From Allobosea sp. (lineage in GTDB: Bacteria > Pseudomonadota > Alphaproteobacteria > Rhizobiales > Beijerinckiaceae): 64,000 nt of DNA. Where the stretch lies: NCBI RefSeq assembly GCF_017308075.1, contig NZ_JAFKFX010000034.1, positions 62,001-126,000 on the forward strand. The letters are read 5' to 3'. The number at the start of each line of letters is the position of its first letter. The first letter of the stretch is position 1. Position numbers and translations under genes: made by a program. Below the pieces are notes generated by a model that was given only the letters and a program-made list of their open reading frames with translations, did not search any database and was not told the DNA's origin. This document shows, in pieces, positions 8,609 to 17,515 of this stretch.

Positions 8609-9772
8609 ATGAACGAGTCCGTGCCTTCGATTCATTTCCTGTCCGCGGTCGACTGGCCGGAGACGACGCTGCGCTGCGAGGAGGCCGCCTGGGACGCGGA
8701 ACTGCTCGGCCCCTGGCGCGACCTCGAAAGACGCAGCTCCAGCACCAGCTTCTTCCAGAGCGCCGACTGGTGCGAGGCATGGGTCGAGGCGGCACAGGCC
8801 TGCGGTCAGCCGGAAACGCCCCGGATCGCGACCATCTGGCGCGGCCGAACGCTGGTATTGCTCTGGCCTCTCTCCGTCCGGCAGCTCTCTTTCTGCCGGA
8901 TCCTGCATCATCTCGGCGAGCCCGCGACCCAATATGGCGACGTGCTGATCGACAAGCGGGAAGATCGCGACCTGCTGTTCGGCATCGCCTGGGACATGGT
9001 CCGCAACTGGCATGATGTCGACACCATCGAGCTGCGCCGCGTCCGCGACGAGACGGCGCTCGCCAGCCAGCTCGCCCGACATCGGGTGGCAGGCTCGCAG
9101 GCGAGCGCGCCGATGCTCGATTTCCGCAGCCTCGACGGCGGCAGCGCCGACGGCCAGCGCACCGGCCGCACGCGGCAGGCGCTGCGGCGGCATCAGCGCC
9201 AGCTCGCGGAACATGGGCCGGTCAGCTTCGTGCTGGCACAGCGGCCGGAGGAGCAATGCCTGCTGATCGAGCACGCATTCGCGCTGAAGCGGGTCTGGCA
9301 ACAGGAGAAGGGGGCCGTCAGCGCCGGCTACGCCCATGGTGCGAGCCTGGGCTGCCTGCTACGCCTCGCCAGGGAGGGCTGGCTTCTGGCGGCCTATCTG
9401 CGTACCGGCGACGAGATCGCCGCCATCGAGATCGGCGCCGTCAGCCAGGGACGCTACTGGTCCCTGGTCCAGAGCTACGACCTGCGCTTCGCGAAACATG
9501 CTCCCGGCCGGCTGCTGTTCTGGCATCTGCTGGAATGCTGCCCGGAACTCTCGATCGACGTCTTCGACTTCCTGGCGCCGGCGCATCGACACAAGCTCGA
9601 ATGGGCGAACAGGGAGGTCCCGATCGCGGACTATCTCATCCCGGTCTCGCGCCGCGGCCGCCTCGCCGCCACCTATCTCGGGCGTATCCGTCCGGTGCTG
9701 CGTGAATGCTACCACCTCTTGCCCTCCGGACTGCGCCAGCACGCCGGAAAGCTGCTGCACCGGTTGGGCTGA
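8609..9772 (+). CDS. CelD/BcsL-type GNAT acyltransferase (copy 3, divergent)
   Basis: 387 residues, same family as the two genes upstream but more diverged: the region RQALRRHQRQLAEHGPVSF corresponds to the basic segment of copies 1 and 2, followed by an AIEIGAV strand and WSLVQSYDLRFAKHAPGRLL in place of the FTWKSAYDE block. The SCNHHDTGH motif is replaced by VFDFLAPAHRHKLEWA. ATG start at 8609 has GGGAGG upstream. Placed in the same run as the FAD enzyme, so likely part of the same modification pathway. Confidence 0.8.
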   Translation: MNESVPSIHFLSAVDWPETTLRCEEAAWDAELLGPWRDLERRSSSTSFFQSADWCEAWVEAAQACGQPETPRIATIWRGRTLVLLWPLSVRQLSFCRILHHLGEPATQYGDVLIDKREDRDLLFGIAWDMVRNWHDVDTIELRRVRDETALASQLARHRVAGSQASAPMLDFRSLDGGSADGQRTGRTRQALRRHQRQLAEHGPVSFVLAQRPEEQCLLIEHAFALKRVWQQEKGAVSAGYAHGASLGCLLRLAREGWLLAAYLRTGDEIAAIEIGAVSQGRYWSLVQSYDLRFAKHAPGRLLFWHLLECCPELSIDVFDFLAPAHRHKLEWANREVPIADYLIPVSRRGRLAATYLGRIRPVLRECYHLLPSGLRQHAGKLLHRLG

Positions 9773-9856
9773 AGGCCATGTCGGCCGCATTGCTGCGCCA
9801 GCCGGGGTACCTCCGCCGCCCGCTCGACGGCCTGCCCCCGACACGTCTTCAATGGC

Positions 9857-9960
9857 CTGGAGCAGTTTCGAGCGAAGCGGGCACCGATTCGCATGAAGAA
9901 AGCGCGATAAAATAGAGGATTGGAGCGTTTCCCCGATTCAACAAAAAACGGAAACGCCCC
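9857..9960. repeat. Intergenic repeat-like element with GCGTTTCC/GGAAACGC hairpin
   Basis: The stretch beginning GGAGCAGTTTCGAGCGAAGC and ending in a stem of GCGTTTCC (9925-9932) and GGAAACGC (9950-9957) with a 17-base loop resembles a mobile palindromic intergenic element I associate with Rhizobiales genomes; that identification is from memory and unverified. It sits between two same-strand genes and could also act as an mRNA stabiliser or weak terminator; there is no U-tract. Confidence 0.5.
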
Positions 9961-9988
9961 GGCGACGAGCAAATGAGAGGCGCCGAGC

Positions 9989-11356
9989 ATGCCGCTACAC
10001 CTCTCTGTCGAGATGCCGGCCAGCTTCGCCGCGGCACCGCGAGCACAGGCGCGGCCGGATTGGGGCGATCGCTATCTCGGGCTGCTCTGCTTCGTGCTGG
10101 CGGGCTACGCGATCTTCGGCAAGGGCTTCGCCTATGTCGGCGTGCCCCCGCTGTTCATCGGCGAGATCACGCTCGTGCTCGGCGTGCTCGCCTTGATGGC
10201 ATCGCGCAGCTGGATCGCCATGCTGATGACGGTGCCAAGCCTCGCGCTCCTCGCCTTCATGGGATGGGTCGCGGTGCGGACCGTGCCGGGCATCCCGGTC
10301 CACGGCTTCGATGCGCTGCGCGACAGCGTCATCGCGCTCTATGGCACCTTCGCCTTCATCATCGTCGCACTGCTGCTGCAGAAGCCGGCACGGCTCGGCC
10401 GGCTGCTCGGCACCTATAGCCGGTTCGCCTTGCTTTACGGGCTTTCCGGCGCGGCCCTCGCCTATACCACCAGCTCGCTCTCGCATCTGCTGGCCTGGCC
10501 GTTCTCCGGCGTGCCGGTGGTCTATGTCCGCATGGGCGAGGCGGCGGTACATCTGTGCGGCGCGACCGTTTTCGTGCTGCTGGGCTTACGTCGCGTTCCC
10601 TGGCCCTGGCTCGTTGCCGTGCTCGTCGGCTTCCTGATGATCGCGATCAGCCGCGGGGCGATGCTCGCCTTCCTGCTACCGGTGCTTCTCGCGGCCGTAC
10701 TCGGCGGTCAGGTGCGAAAGCTCATACCGATCGCGGCAGGAGGCGGCGCGGTGTTCGCGATCGTCCTGATGTTCGGCCTGCAGGTGGAGCTCGAAAGCGG
10801 GCGGGTGATCGGCCCGACCCAGCTGATCAACAATGTCGAGAGCATCATCGGGCGCAGCGAGGCCTCCAATCTCGACGGCACCAAGACCTGGCGCCTGCGC
10901 TGGTGGCAGGCGATCCAGGACTACACGCTGCGCGGCCCATATTTCTGGACGGGCAAGGGCTTCGGCGTGAATCTCGCCGAGGATGACGGCTATGTCGTCG
11001 GAGCGGAGGGGGGCGGTGCTCCGGTCCGGGCCCCGCACAACGTTCATCTCGGCATTCTGGCAAGGGCCGGAGTGCCCGGCCTCGGCCTCTGGATCGTGCT
11101 GCTGCTGTGCTGGTTCGGCATGCTCGTGCGCAGCCATCTCGTCGCGTTGCGCCATGGCGACGAGCGAGCTGCCAAACTGTTCATATGGATCGGCTGCTAC
11201 GGCCTGTCGATGCTGATCAACGCCTCCTTCGACGTCGCACTCGAAGGACCGATGCTGGGAATCTGGTTCTGGTCGATCATCGGGCTCGGCATCGGCAGTT
11301 CGATGCTGCAGGATTTCGCACAGCGCCGGAGGCCGGCATGGCCGCCGAGCACCTGA
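9989..11356 (+). CDS. O-antigen ligase/Wzy-like polysaccharide polymerase
   Basis: 455 residues, roughly ten to twelve hydrophobic segments. A large soluble loop (about residues 265-350) contains TWRLRWWQAIQDY and GKGFGVNL, followed by PHNVHLGILARAGVPGLGLW, the H-N/H-x-L pattern typical of the O-antigen ligase (Wzy_C) family. It should polymerise lipid-linked repeat units, or ligate glycan, on the periplasmic face of the inner membrane. GAGAGG lies about nine bases before the ATG. The 3' end overlaps the next gene by 19 bases. Confidence 0.85.
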   Translation: MPLHLSVEMPASFAAAPRAQARPDWGDRYLGLLCFVLAGYAIFGKGFAYVGVPPLFIGEITLVLGVLALMASRSWIAMLMTVPSLALLAFMGWVAVRTVPGIPVHGFDALRDSVIALYGTFAFIIVALLLQKPARLGRLLGTYSRFALLYGLSGAALAYTTSSLSHLLAWPFSGVPVVYVRMGEAAVHLCGATVFVLLGLRRVPWPWLVAVLVGFLMIAISRGAMLAFLLPVLLAAVLGGQVRKLIPIAAGGGAVFAIVLMFGLQVELESGRVIGPTQLINNVESIIGRSEASNLDGTKTWRLRWWQAIQDYTLRGPYFWTGKGFGVNLAEDDGYVVGAEGGGAPVRAPHNVHLGILARAGVPGLGLWIVLLLCWFGMLVRSHLVALRHGDERAAKLFIWIGCYGLSMLINASFDVALEGPMLGIWFWSIIGLGIGSSMLQDFAQRRRPAWPPST

Positions 11357-12816
11357 AGGCCGCGGCAGCAGGCATGCTGCTGCTCGCCACCGGCCCGGCA
11401 AGCGCGGCGGTTCCGGCGGCCCCTGAACCGCGGCCCGCCTCCGCCTGCCCGGCCGGCGCAACTCGCATCACGAGCGAGCACTCGCTCTCGCAGGCCGTCG
11501 CGACGGCACCGAACGGCACCGCCTTCTGCATCGAGGCCGGGCTGCACCGGCTGCAATCGGCCCAGCCGAAGCGCGGCCAGCGCTTCTTCGGCGAACCGGG
11601 CGCCATTCTCAGCGGTGCCGCGATCCTCGCTGGCTTTCGCGCCGTTGCCGACGTCTGGGTCGCCGCCGGGATCGCTGCCCCCGGCCCGGCCAACGGGGTC
11701 TGCAAGACCGGCTACGAAGCCTGCCAGTGGCCGGAAGCCCTTTTTCTCGACGGCAAGCCATTGCAGGCGGTCGCCGACCGCGCGCAATTGCGGCCCGGCC
11801 GCTTCTTCCATGACCGGCTGCGCAACGAATTCCTGATTGCCGAAGCTCCCGAAGGGCGCCTGGTTGAGATCGCGCGCGCCCGCTATGCCCTGTTCGGCGC
11901 CGCCGCCGACGTCACGGTCCAGGGGCTGGTCTTCGAGAAATACGCCAACCCGCCCCAGGAAGGCGCAGTCCGTGGCGACGGCCCGAACTGGCGGATCGAG
12001 GATTGCGACTTCAGGCTGAACAGCGGGGCCGGCGTCTCGGTCGGCCCTAACGGACAGGTCCTGCGCAGCAGGATCCACGACAACGGCCAGATCGGCGCCA
12101 CGGCCGACGGCACCGACATCCTGTTCGAAGGCAACGAGATCTTCGGCAACAACCGTTCCGGCTTCGATCCGAGCTGGGATGCGGGCGGCATCAAGGTCAC
12201 GGTCAGCCAGAACGTCATCTTCCGGAACAACAACGTGCACCATAATGACGGGCCGGGTCTGTGGTGCGACGAAAGCTGCGTGAACACCACCTTCGAGGGC
12301 AATCGCGTCGCCTATAACAGCTCAGCCGGGATCTTCTTCGAGCTCTCGTCGAAGGCCGTCATCCGCAACAATGTGCTCTGGCAGAACAATCAGGCCGGCG
12401 CATCCTGGTACTGGGGCGCCGAAATCCAGATCGCGGCCTCGGAACAGGCGCTGGTCCACGACAATGTCCTGGTCGTGCGCGAATCCGGTCGCGCGATCAT
12501 GCTGATCGACCAGAACCGCTGGAAGGTGGGCGGCGGCTTCTACAAGACACGCGACAACCGCGTCACCGACAACGAGATCACCTTCATGGGCCGCGGCTCG
12601 GCCGGCGGCGTCTCGGTCTCCGACCCGAGCGCGGAGAATTTCGCGATCATCGAACGCGGCGGCAACCTGTTCGACGGCAACCGCTACCGGACCATCACCG
12701 GCGCACCGGCACCGCGCTTCGTCTGGGGAACGGTGGAGATGGATTTTGCGAACTTCCGCGCCCGCGGCCAGGAAAAGCAGGGTAGCCTGACGGCCGGTGC
12801 CAGCGTGCCGCACTGA
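11338..12816 (+). CDS. Secreted right-handed parallel beta-helix protein
   Basis: 492 residues. Starts inside the end of the polymerase gene (19-base overlap) with a signal peptide (AAAGMLLLATGPASA). The middle has repeated PbH1-like turns such as ILFEGNEIFGNN, VIFRNNNVHHNDG, TTFEGNRVAYNS and AVIRNNVLWQNNQ, typical of beta-helix polysaccharide lyases, epimerases and hydrolases. Location and coupling to the polymerase suggest action on the EPS in periplasm or outside. No catalytic triad can be assigned. An upstream in-frame extension to 11107 is rejected because it overlaps the polymerase and hides the signal peptide. Confidence 0.85.
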   Translation: MAAEHLKAAAAGMLLLATGPASAAVPAAPEPRPASACPAGATRITSEHSLSQAVATAPNGTAFCIEAGLHRLQSAQPKRGQRFFGEPGAILSGAAILAGFRAVADVWVAAGIAAPGPANGVCKTGYEACQWPEALFLDGKPLQAVADRAQLRPGRFFHDRLRNEFLIAEAPEGRLVEIARARYALFGAAADVTVQGLVFEKYANPPQEGAVRGDGPNWRIEDCDFRLNSGAGVSVGPNGQVLRSRIHDNGQIGATADGTDILFEGNEIFGNNRSGFDPSWDAGGIKVTVSQNVIFRNNNVHHNDGPGLWCDESCVNTTFEGNRVAYNSSAGIFFELSSKAVIRNNVLWQNNQAGASWYWGAEIQIAASEQALVHDNVLVVRESGRAIMLIDQNRWKVGGGFYKTRDNRVTDNEITFMGRGSAGGVSVSDPSAENFAIIERGGNLFDGNRYRTITGAPAPRFVWGTVEMDFANFRARGQEKQGSLTAGASVPH

Positions 12817-12829
12817 CCCCTTCTTCGCT

Positions 12830-14002
12830 TCAGCCCGGCTTCTTGGGGATCGGCGCCGGCGCGGCGGCCGCGCCGTGCGGCAGGATCCGGAAACTGCGCA
12901 GGCGCCCGCCCGGCCGCAGCCAGCGATCCAGCGGCTTCTCGAGCGCAAGGTAGAAGGCCACGCCGATCGCGAGCGCCAGCGCCACCCCGACCAGCCGCAC
13001 GACAACATCATAGCTCGCCGGCACGCCGAGGCCGCCGAGCAGCTTGCCGCCGGCCGAGAGCACGAACCAGTGCGAGAGATAGATGCTGAAGGAGGCTTCG
13101 CCGAGCAGCACCATGCTGCGCCCGAGCCGGCTGTCCTTCTGCAGTGCCTGCCGGCACAGGATGAAGCCGGCGAAAACGAGGCCGGCGGCGGCGATGCGCC
13201 AGAGCGGCATCAGCTTGCCCGAAGGCGCCTCCCAGACGGCCCAGAGCAGGATTAGAGCCGGCGGCAGCACTTGCAGGGCGATGTCGGCGGCCCGGCGTCC
13301 CTCCAGTTCGCGCACCAGCCAACCAAGGGCGAAGGCCAGCATGAAGGGATTGAAGACATGCGTCAGGAAAGCGGCGCCGAGCGTGCTCGCACCGGGGACA
13401 GGCCCGGCCGGCGAGCCGAGCGCCAGACCGACGGCACCGAGCGCCGTCAGCAGCCAGGCAAGGCCGATCCGCGCACCACGCCCCGAGCCGACGGTCGCCA
13501 GCATCAGCGCCACGCCGAGATAGAACAGGATTTCGTGCTCGAGCGTCCAGCCGACGCCGAGGATCGGAAAGCCCTGCTGCGGCAAGATCAGGAAGGACTT
13601 CGCCATGCTGATCGGATCGGGGCTGAAACCCATCAGATGCCAGGCCGGCTTGATCAGATAGACGAGGACCACGAGGCTGGTGAAGAACCAGTACATCGGT
13701 ATCAGCCGCAGGACGCGCGCCGCGAAAAAGGCGCCGCCGGTGTCCTTCTCACCGACCCGCATGGCGATGACATAGCCGGAGACGATGAAGAAGAGCTCGA
13801 CGCCGAGCGCCGAGAAGGGCTGATACCAGGACCGGGCGATCGCCAGATTCGAGAAATGCTTGGTCAGCAGGTCGGAATGACAGAGCACGACCTCGCCGGC
13901 GGCGAAGGCGCGCAACCACTGCAGCTCCAGACGTCGAGACGCTTGCACCGTTCCGCCCCTCACCGGCTCAGCCTGGCCGCGGCCGGAGGCCCCGGCTTCC
14001 AT
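12830..14002 (-). CDS. Acyltransferase-3 family membrane protein (OafA-like)
   Basis: 390 residues, about ten membrane segments. Typical family features: early LRAFAAGEVVLCHS (catalytic-type His in the first membrane segment), FFIVSGYVIA, R-x10-R-like RVLRLIPMYW, and late FSIYLSHWFVL. Such proteins O-acetylate or succinylate sugars using acyl-CoA across the membrane. It lies convergent to the beta-helix gene, 14 bases away, and downstream of the initiating sugar transferase on the minus strand, so it likely decorates the EPS. Confidence 0.88.
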   Translation of the reverse strand: MEAGASGRGQAEPVRGGTVQASRRLELQWLRAFAAGEVVLCHSDLLTKHFSNLAIARSWYQPFSALGVELFFIVSGYVIAMRVGEKDTGGAFFAARVLRLIPMYWFFTSLVVLVYLIKPAWHLMGFSPDPISMAKSFLILPQQGFPILGVGWTLEHEILFYLGVALMLATVGSGRGARIGLAWLLTALGAVGLALGSPAGPVPGASTLGAAFLTHVFNPFMLAFALGWLVRELEGRRAADIALQVLPPALILLWAVWEAPSGKLMPLWRIAAAGLVFAGFILCRQALQKDSRLGRSMVLLGEASFSIYLSHWFVLSAGGKLLGGLGVPASYDVVVRLVGVALALAIGVAFYLALEKPLDRWLRPGGRLRSFRILPHGAAAAPAPIPKKPG

Positions 14003-14137
14003 CGCCTTTCGGAAACGCGGCGCATCGAAGCCGACGTCCCGGCCCTGCCTTCCGAGCGGTCATCTCGATCGGTTCTCCGCATCGCCTTTCTCTCCGCTTC
14101 CGGCGAGCCTGCCCGGCTCGGTCCTCTGCCGAGGGCT

Positions 14138-15610
14138 CTAGCGCGCCCCACGCGACGTCAGCACCGCCGGGAAGGTCTCGAGCAGGATGTAGATGTCGAG
14201 CCAGAGCGACCAGTTGCGGATGTAGAAGAGATCCTCCTCCTGCTGCACCTCAAGGTCGCCGCCGCTGCGCGAGCTAACCTGCCACAGGCCGGTCAGGCCG
14301 GGCGGGACGCTGACCCGTATCGACTGGAAGCCGGGGTCGAAGCTCGCCATGTGGTATTCCGGGAACGGTCGCGGGCCGACCAGGCTCATGCCGCCGCAGA
14401 CGATGTTCCAGAGCTGCGGCAGCTCATCGAGGCTGGAACGGCGCAGAAAATGGCCGATCACCGGCAGGATCCGCGGATCGTCCTTGAGCTTGAAGAAGCG
14501 CTCCCATTCGGCGCGCGCCTGTGGATTGCGTTCCAGATGCTCCTGGAGCCGGCTTTCGGCGTCGGCATACATGGTGCGCAGCTTGAGGACGTTGAGCTCA
14601 CGACCGTCGCGCCCGACGCGGCGCTGCCGATAGAAGGCATGGCCGGGATCGGCGATCTTCACCGCCAGAGCGAGCATCAGGATCAAGGGGGAGGCCAGCA
14701 GCAGCAGGGGCACGGTGACCATGAGATCGATCCAGCGCTTGATCGCGAGATGCCCCGGCTGGAACAGGTCGAAGCGCACCTCGAGGCCGAGCGCCCCGCC
14801 GAGATTGCGCGTGTGCATGCCGACATTCGGCAACCCATCGGCATTCTCGGCGACGACGACATGCGGCGCCCGGACATCCGACAGCGTGATCCCCGGCCAG
14901 CCCTCGCCCGGCAGCAGGGCCGCCGCCGCGACGATGACGACCTCGGCCTGTTCCGAGAGCCGGGCCAGATCTGCCGAGCCGCCCAGCATCGGAACCGGCC
15001 CGGCCTCGGCGCTTTCGAGATCCGGCCGGTCGCCGATCAGGCCGATCGGGCGCAGCCCCAGCTTCGGATCGCGCAGCAGCCGCCTTGCCATCGCGTTGCA
15101 GAGCTCGGGCGGGCCGACAAGGATGGTCGGTGCGCCCCAGATCCCGGCCCGCGTCAGCAGATACCGGACCAGCCCTTCCGTGTAATGGCCGATGACGAAC
15201 AGCGCGCTCCCAAGCAGGAGGATCGCCGCCAGGCTCTCCGGCCCCTGCCAGGCGGCGAAGGCCAGCGCCGCCATCACCGAGAGCATCAGCGCCGCCTGCG
15301 CACGCAACCGCAGGCGGTCTATCGGACAGGGCCCCCAGCAACCATAGATCCCGAACGAGGCATGCAAAGGCACCACGAGCGCGATCCCGGCCAGACCGGC
15401 TTCGAGGGCATCATGAAGCGCTGCCGGCGCGATCTGCATCGTCAGCGCGACCGCAAGCCCGGCGGCCAGGAGATCGCCGGTCACGAGCGCCGTCACCACG
15501 GCGATACGGCGGCGCGACCAGGCACCGCCCCGCCGCACCGATCGCGGGACCGACGGAACGCGCGTGGCGCTCAGTTTCGGCGAGGCAACCGAGGATATGG
15601 CCAGAGGCAT
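14138..15610 (-). CDS. WbaP/ExoY-like initiating sugar phosphotransferase
   Basis: 490 residues. N-terminal half with about four to five membrane segments and a Rossmann-like CoA-binding-type region; C-terminal bacterial sugar transferase domain from about residue 285 with KRWIDLMVTVPLLLLASP, RQRRVGRDGREL, LKLRTMY, SSLDELPQLWNIVCGGMSLVGPRPFP and PGLTGLWQVSSRS. It transfers the first sugar phosphate to undecaprenyl phosphate at the inner membrane. Start at 15610 follows GGGGAGGG; the ORF is open nine codons further. It is probably the committed step for the repeat unit. Confidence 0.92.
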   Translation of the reverse strand: MPLAISSVASPKLSATRVPSVPRSVRRGGAWSRRRIAVVTALVTGDLLAAGLAVALTMQIAPAALHDALEAGLAGIALVVPLHASFGIYGCWGPCPIDRLRLRAQAALMLSVMAALAFAAWQGPESLAAILLLGSALFVIGHYTEGLVRYLLTRAGIWGAPTILVGPPELCNAMARRLLRDPKLGLRPIGLIGDRPDLESAEAGPVPMLGGSADLARLSEQAEVVIVAAAALLPGEGWPGITLSDVRAPHVVVAENADGLPNVGMHTRNLGGALGLEVRFDLFQPGHLAIKRWIDLMVTVPLLLLASPLILMLALAVKIADPGHAFYRQRRVGRDGRELNVLKLRTMYADAESRLQEHLERNPQARAEWERFFKLKDDPRILPVIGHFLRRSSLDELPQLWNIVCGGMSLVGPRPFPEYHMASFDPGFQSIRVSVPPGLTGLWQVSSRSGGDLEVQQEEDLFYIRNWSLWLDIYILLETFPAVLTSRGAR

Positions 15611-15655
15611 GACGCGCACCCTCCCCCTTCCCAGCAATGACGCGCCGTTGCGGCG

Positions 15656-16648
15656 CTATTCGGCCGCCTGCACCTGCGGGGCTTCGGCCTTCCGGGCCAG
15701 CATCTCGGCGATCCAGCGATAGGTGGGCTTCAGCCCGTCCTTCAGCAGGATGCCGGGTTCCCAGCCGAGCACCTCGCGCAGGCGGGAATTGTCGCTGTTG
15801 CGCCCGCGGACACCCTGCGGGCGCGAGCGGTCATGCTGCTTGACGATGCGCTTGCCGGCGATCCCGGCCACCATGTCGACGAGCTGGTCGACGGAGACCA
15901 GTTCATCGGTGCCGAGATTCAGCGGCCGGTCGTAGTCCGAGCGCATGATGCGGAAGATGCCCTCGACGCAGTCGTCGACATGCATGAAGGAACGCGTCTG
16001 CTGGCCGTCGCCCCAGATCTCGATTGCGGCGCCATCGGCCGCGAGCGCAACCTTCCGGCAGATCGCCGCCGGCGCCTTTTCGCGACCACCATCATAGGTA
16101 CCGAGCGGCCCGTAGACATTGTGGAAGCGGACAGTGCGGGTCGGGAAGCCCCAGTCCTCCGTAAAGTACTGGCACATTTTCTCCATATAGAGCTTCTCGA
16201 GCCCGTAGCCCTCCTCCGGATCGGCCGGGAAGGCATCGTCCTCGCGCAGTGGCGTCACATCGGGCTTGTGCTGCAGATATTGCGGATAGATGCAGGCCGA
16301 GGAGGAGAACAGGAAGCGCTTCACCTCGGCTTCCCGCGCCGATTTCACCATGTTCACGTTGATCAGCGTGTTGTGCAGCGTGATCGCGGCATGGGACGAG
16401 GTGATGTAGCCGATCCCGCCCATATCGGCGGCGAGATGATAGACCTCGTCGACCCCTGCGACCGCCTTCTCGCAATTGCCGGGAAGCCGCAGATCGAGCA
16501 GCGCGAACTCATGTGCCTTGCTCGCCTCGTATTCCGGCGCCTTGATGTCGACCCCGCGTACCTTGTGGCCGTGAGCCACCAGATACGAGACGAGATGATG
16601 GCCGATGAAGCCGCCGGCGCCGGTGACCAGTGCGATCTTGTCAGGCAT
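15656..16648 (-). CDS. NAD-dependent epimerase, GDP-mannose 3,5-epimerase-like
   Basis: 330 residues, extended SDR. N-terminal TGAGGFIGHHL nucleotide loop, catalytic YGLEK. Several blocks match GDP-mannose 3,5-epimerase rather than generic epimerases: AADMGGIGYITSSHA, SSSACIYPQYLQ, RFHNVYGPLGTYDGGREKAP and IWGDGQQTRSFMHVDDCVEG. Established activity of that family is GDP-D-mannose to GDP-L-galactose or GDP-L-gulose. GDP-mannose would come from the ManC encoded at 20367. Other SDR substrates remain possible. Confidence 0.85.
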   Translation of the reverse strand: MPDKIALVTGAGGFIGHHLVSYLVAHGHKVRGVDIKAPEYEASKAHEFALLDLRLPGNCEKAVAGVDEVYHLAADMGGIGYITSSHAAITLHNTLINVNMVKSAREAEVKRFLFSSSACIYPQYLQHKPDVTPLREDDAFPADPEEGYGLEKLYMEKMCQYFTEDWGFPTRTVRFHNVYGPLGTYDGGREKAPAAICRKVALAADGAAIEIWGDGQQTRSFMHVDDCVEGIFRIMRSDYDRPLNLGTDELVSVDQLVDMVAGIAGKRIVKQHDRSRPQGVRGRNSDNSRLREVLGWEPGILLKDGLKPTYRWIAEMLARKAEAPQVQAAE

Positions 16649-16687
16649 GTCGCTCTCCAGCTCTGCATTGGAGGATTGGATACGGGT

Positions 16688-17515
16688 TCAGCCGGTGATC
16701 AGGCGGCGCAGGCGCCGCCGCGTGCCCAGCCAGAAGGTCGTCGCCGAACGCCGGACGAGGTCTCCGCCGACCGCCGCGAGAAAGCCCGGCACGATGCGCA
16801 GATAGCGGCGGCCGAGGCGGCGCGGCTCCTGGCAGAGTCGGAACAGCCATTCGAGTCCGTTGCGCTGCATCCAGAGCGGGGCCTGGGCCTTGCGACCGGC
16901 CAGGAAATCGAAGGCGGCGCCGACGCCGATCAGCACCGGTGCGTCGAGGCGCGCGCCATGGCTCGCCATCCAGTATTCCTGCTTCGGCGTGCTGAGGCCG
17001 ACCCAGACGATGTCGGGCTTGGCCGCATTGATCTGGGCCACGACATCGTCGTCCTCGTCGCTGGTCAGCGGGCGGAAGGGCGGGCACAGCGTCCCGGCGA
17101 CGACGAGGCCGGGGCAATCGCGCTTGAGCGCCGCGGCGAGCTGATCGGCGACGCCCTTGTCGCCGCCATAATAGAATTGCCGGTAGCCCCGCTGGGCCGA
17201 AAGGGCGCTGAGCGCCCGCATCAGATCCGGCCCATAAACCCGCCGGGTATCGGCATGACCGAGCAGGCGCGAGACCCAGACCAGGGGCATGCCGTCCGGC
17301 GTCGCCATGCCGGCCTGGTTGTGGATCGCCCGCAGGACCGGGTCGCGTCGGCTCTCCATGACGCCATGCGCGCCGGTGATGCAGACATAATGGTGCTTGC
17401 CGGCCGCGATCCAGGACTCGATCGTGTCGAGCGCCCTGGGCAGGTCGATGGCGGCGACACGGACACCGAGAATCTCGACGCGTGGCAGCGGCGGGCGGGA
17501 GATCGGCGTGTTCAT
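16688..17515 (-). CDS. WecG/TagA/CpsF-family glycosyltransferase
   Basis: 275 residues. Family signature blocks: [52 protein letters not shown] and [16 protein letters not shown]. These GT26 enzymes add an N-acetylmannosamine- or glucose-like sugar to a lipid-linked acceptor on the cytoplasmic face. Start at 17515 overlaps the upstream TGA (ATGA). The frame is open further upstream but that part is antisense-like to the preceding gene. Confidence 0.9.
   Translation of the reverse strand: MNTPISRPPLPRVEILGVRVAAIDLPRALDTIESWIAAGKHHYVCITGAHGVMESRRDPVLRAIHNQAGMATPDGMPLVWVSRLLGHADTRRVYGPDLMRALSALSAQRGYRQFYYGGDKGVADQLAAALKRDCPGLVVAGTLCPPFRPLTSDEDDDVVAQINAAKPDIVWVGLSTPKQEYWMASHGARLDAPVLIGVGAAFDFLAGRKAQAPLWMQRNGLEWLFRLCQEPRRLGRRYLRIVPGFLAAVGGDLVRRSATTFWLGTRRRLRRLITG

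Noticed and set aside
13271..15640. 789-codon plus-strand ORF
   Set aside because: It is antisense to the acyltransferase and WbaP-like genes, whose domains are clear; the translation is Gln/Arg/Asp-rich shadow.
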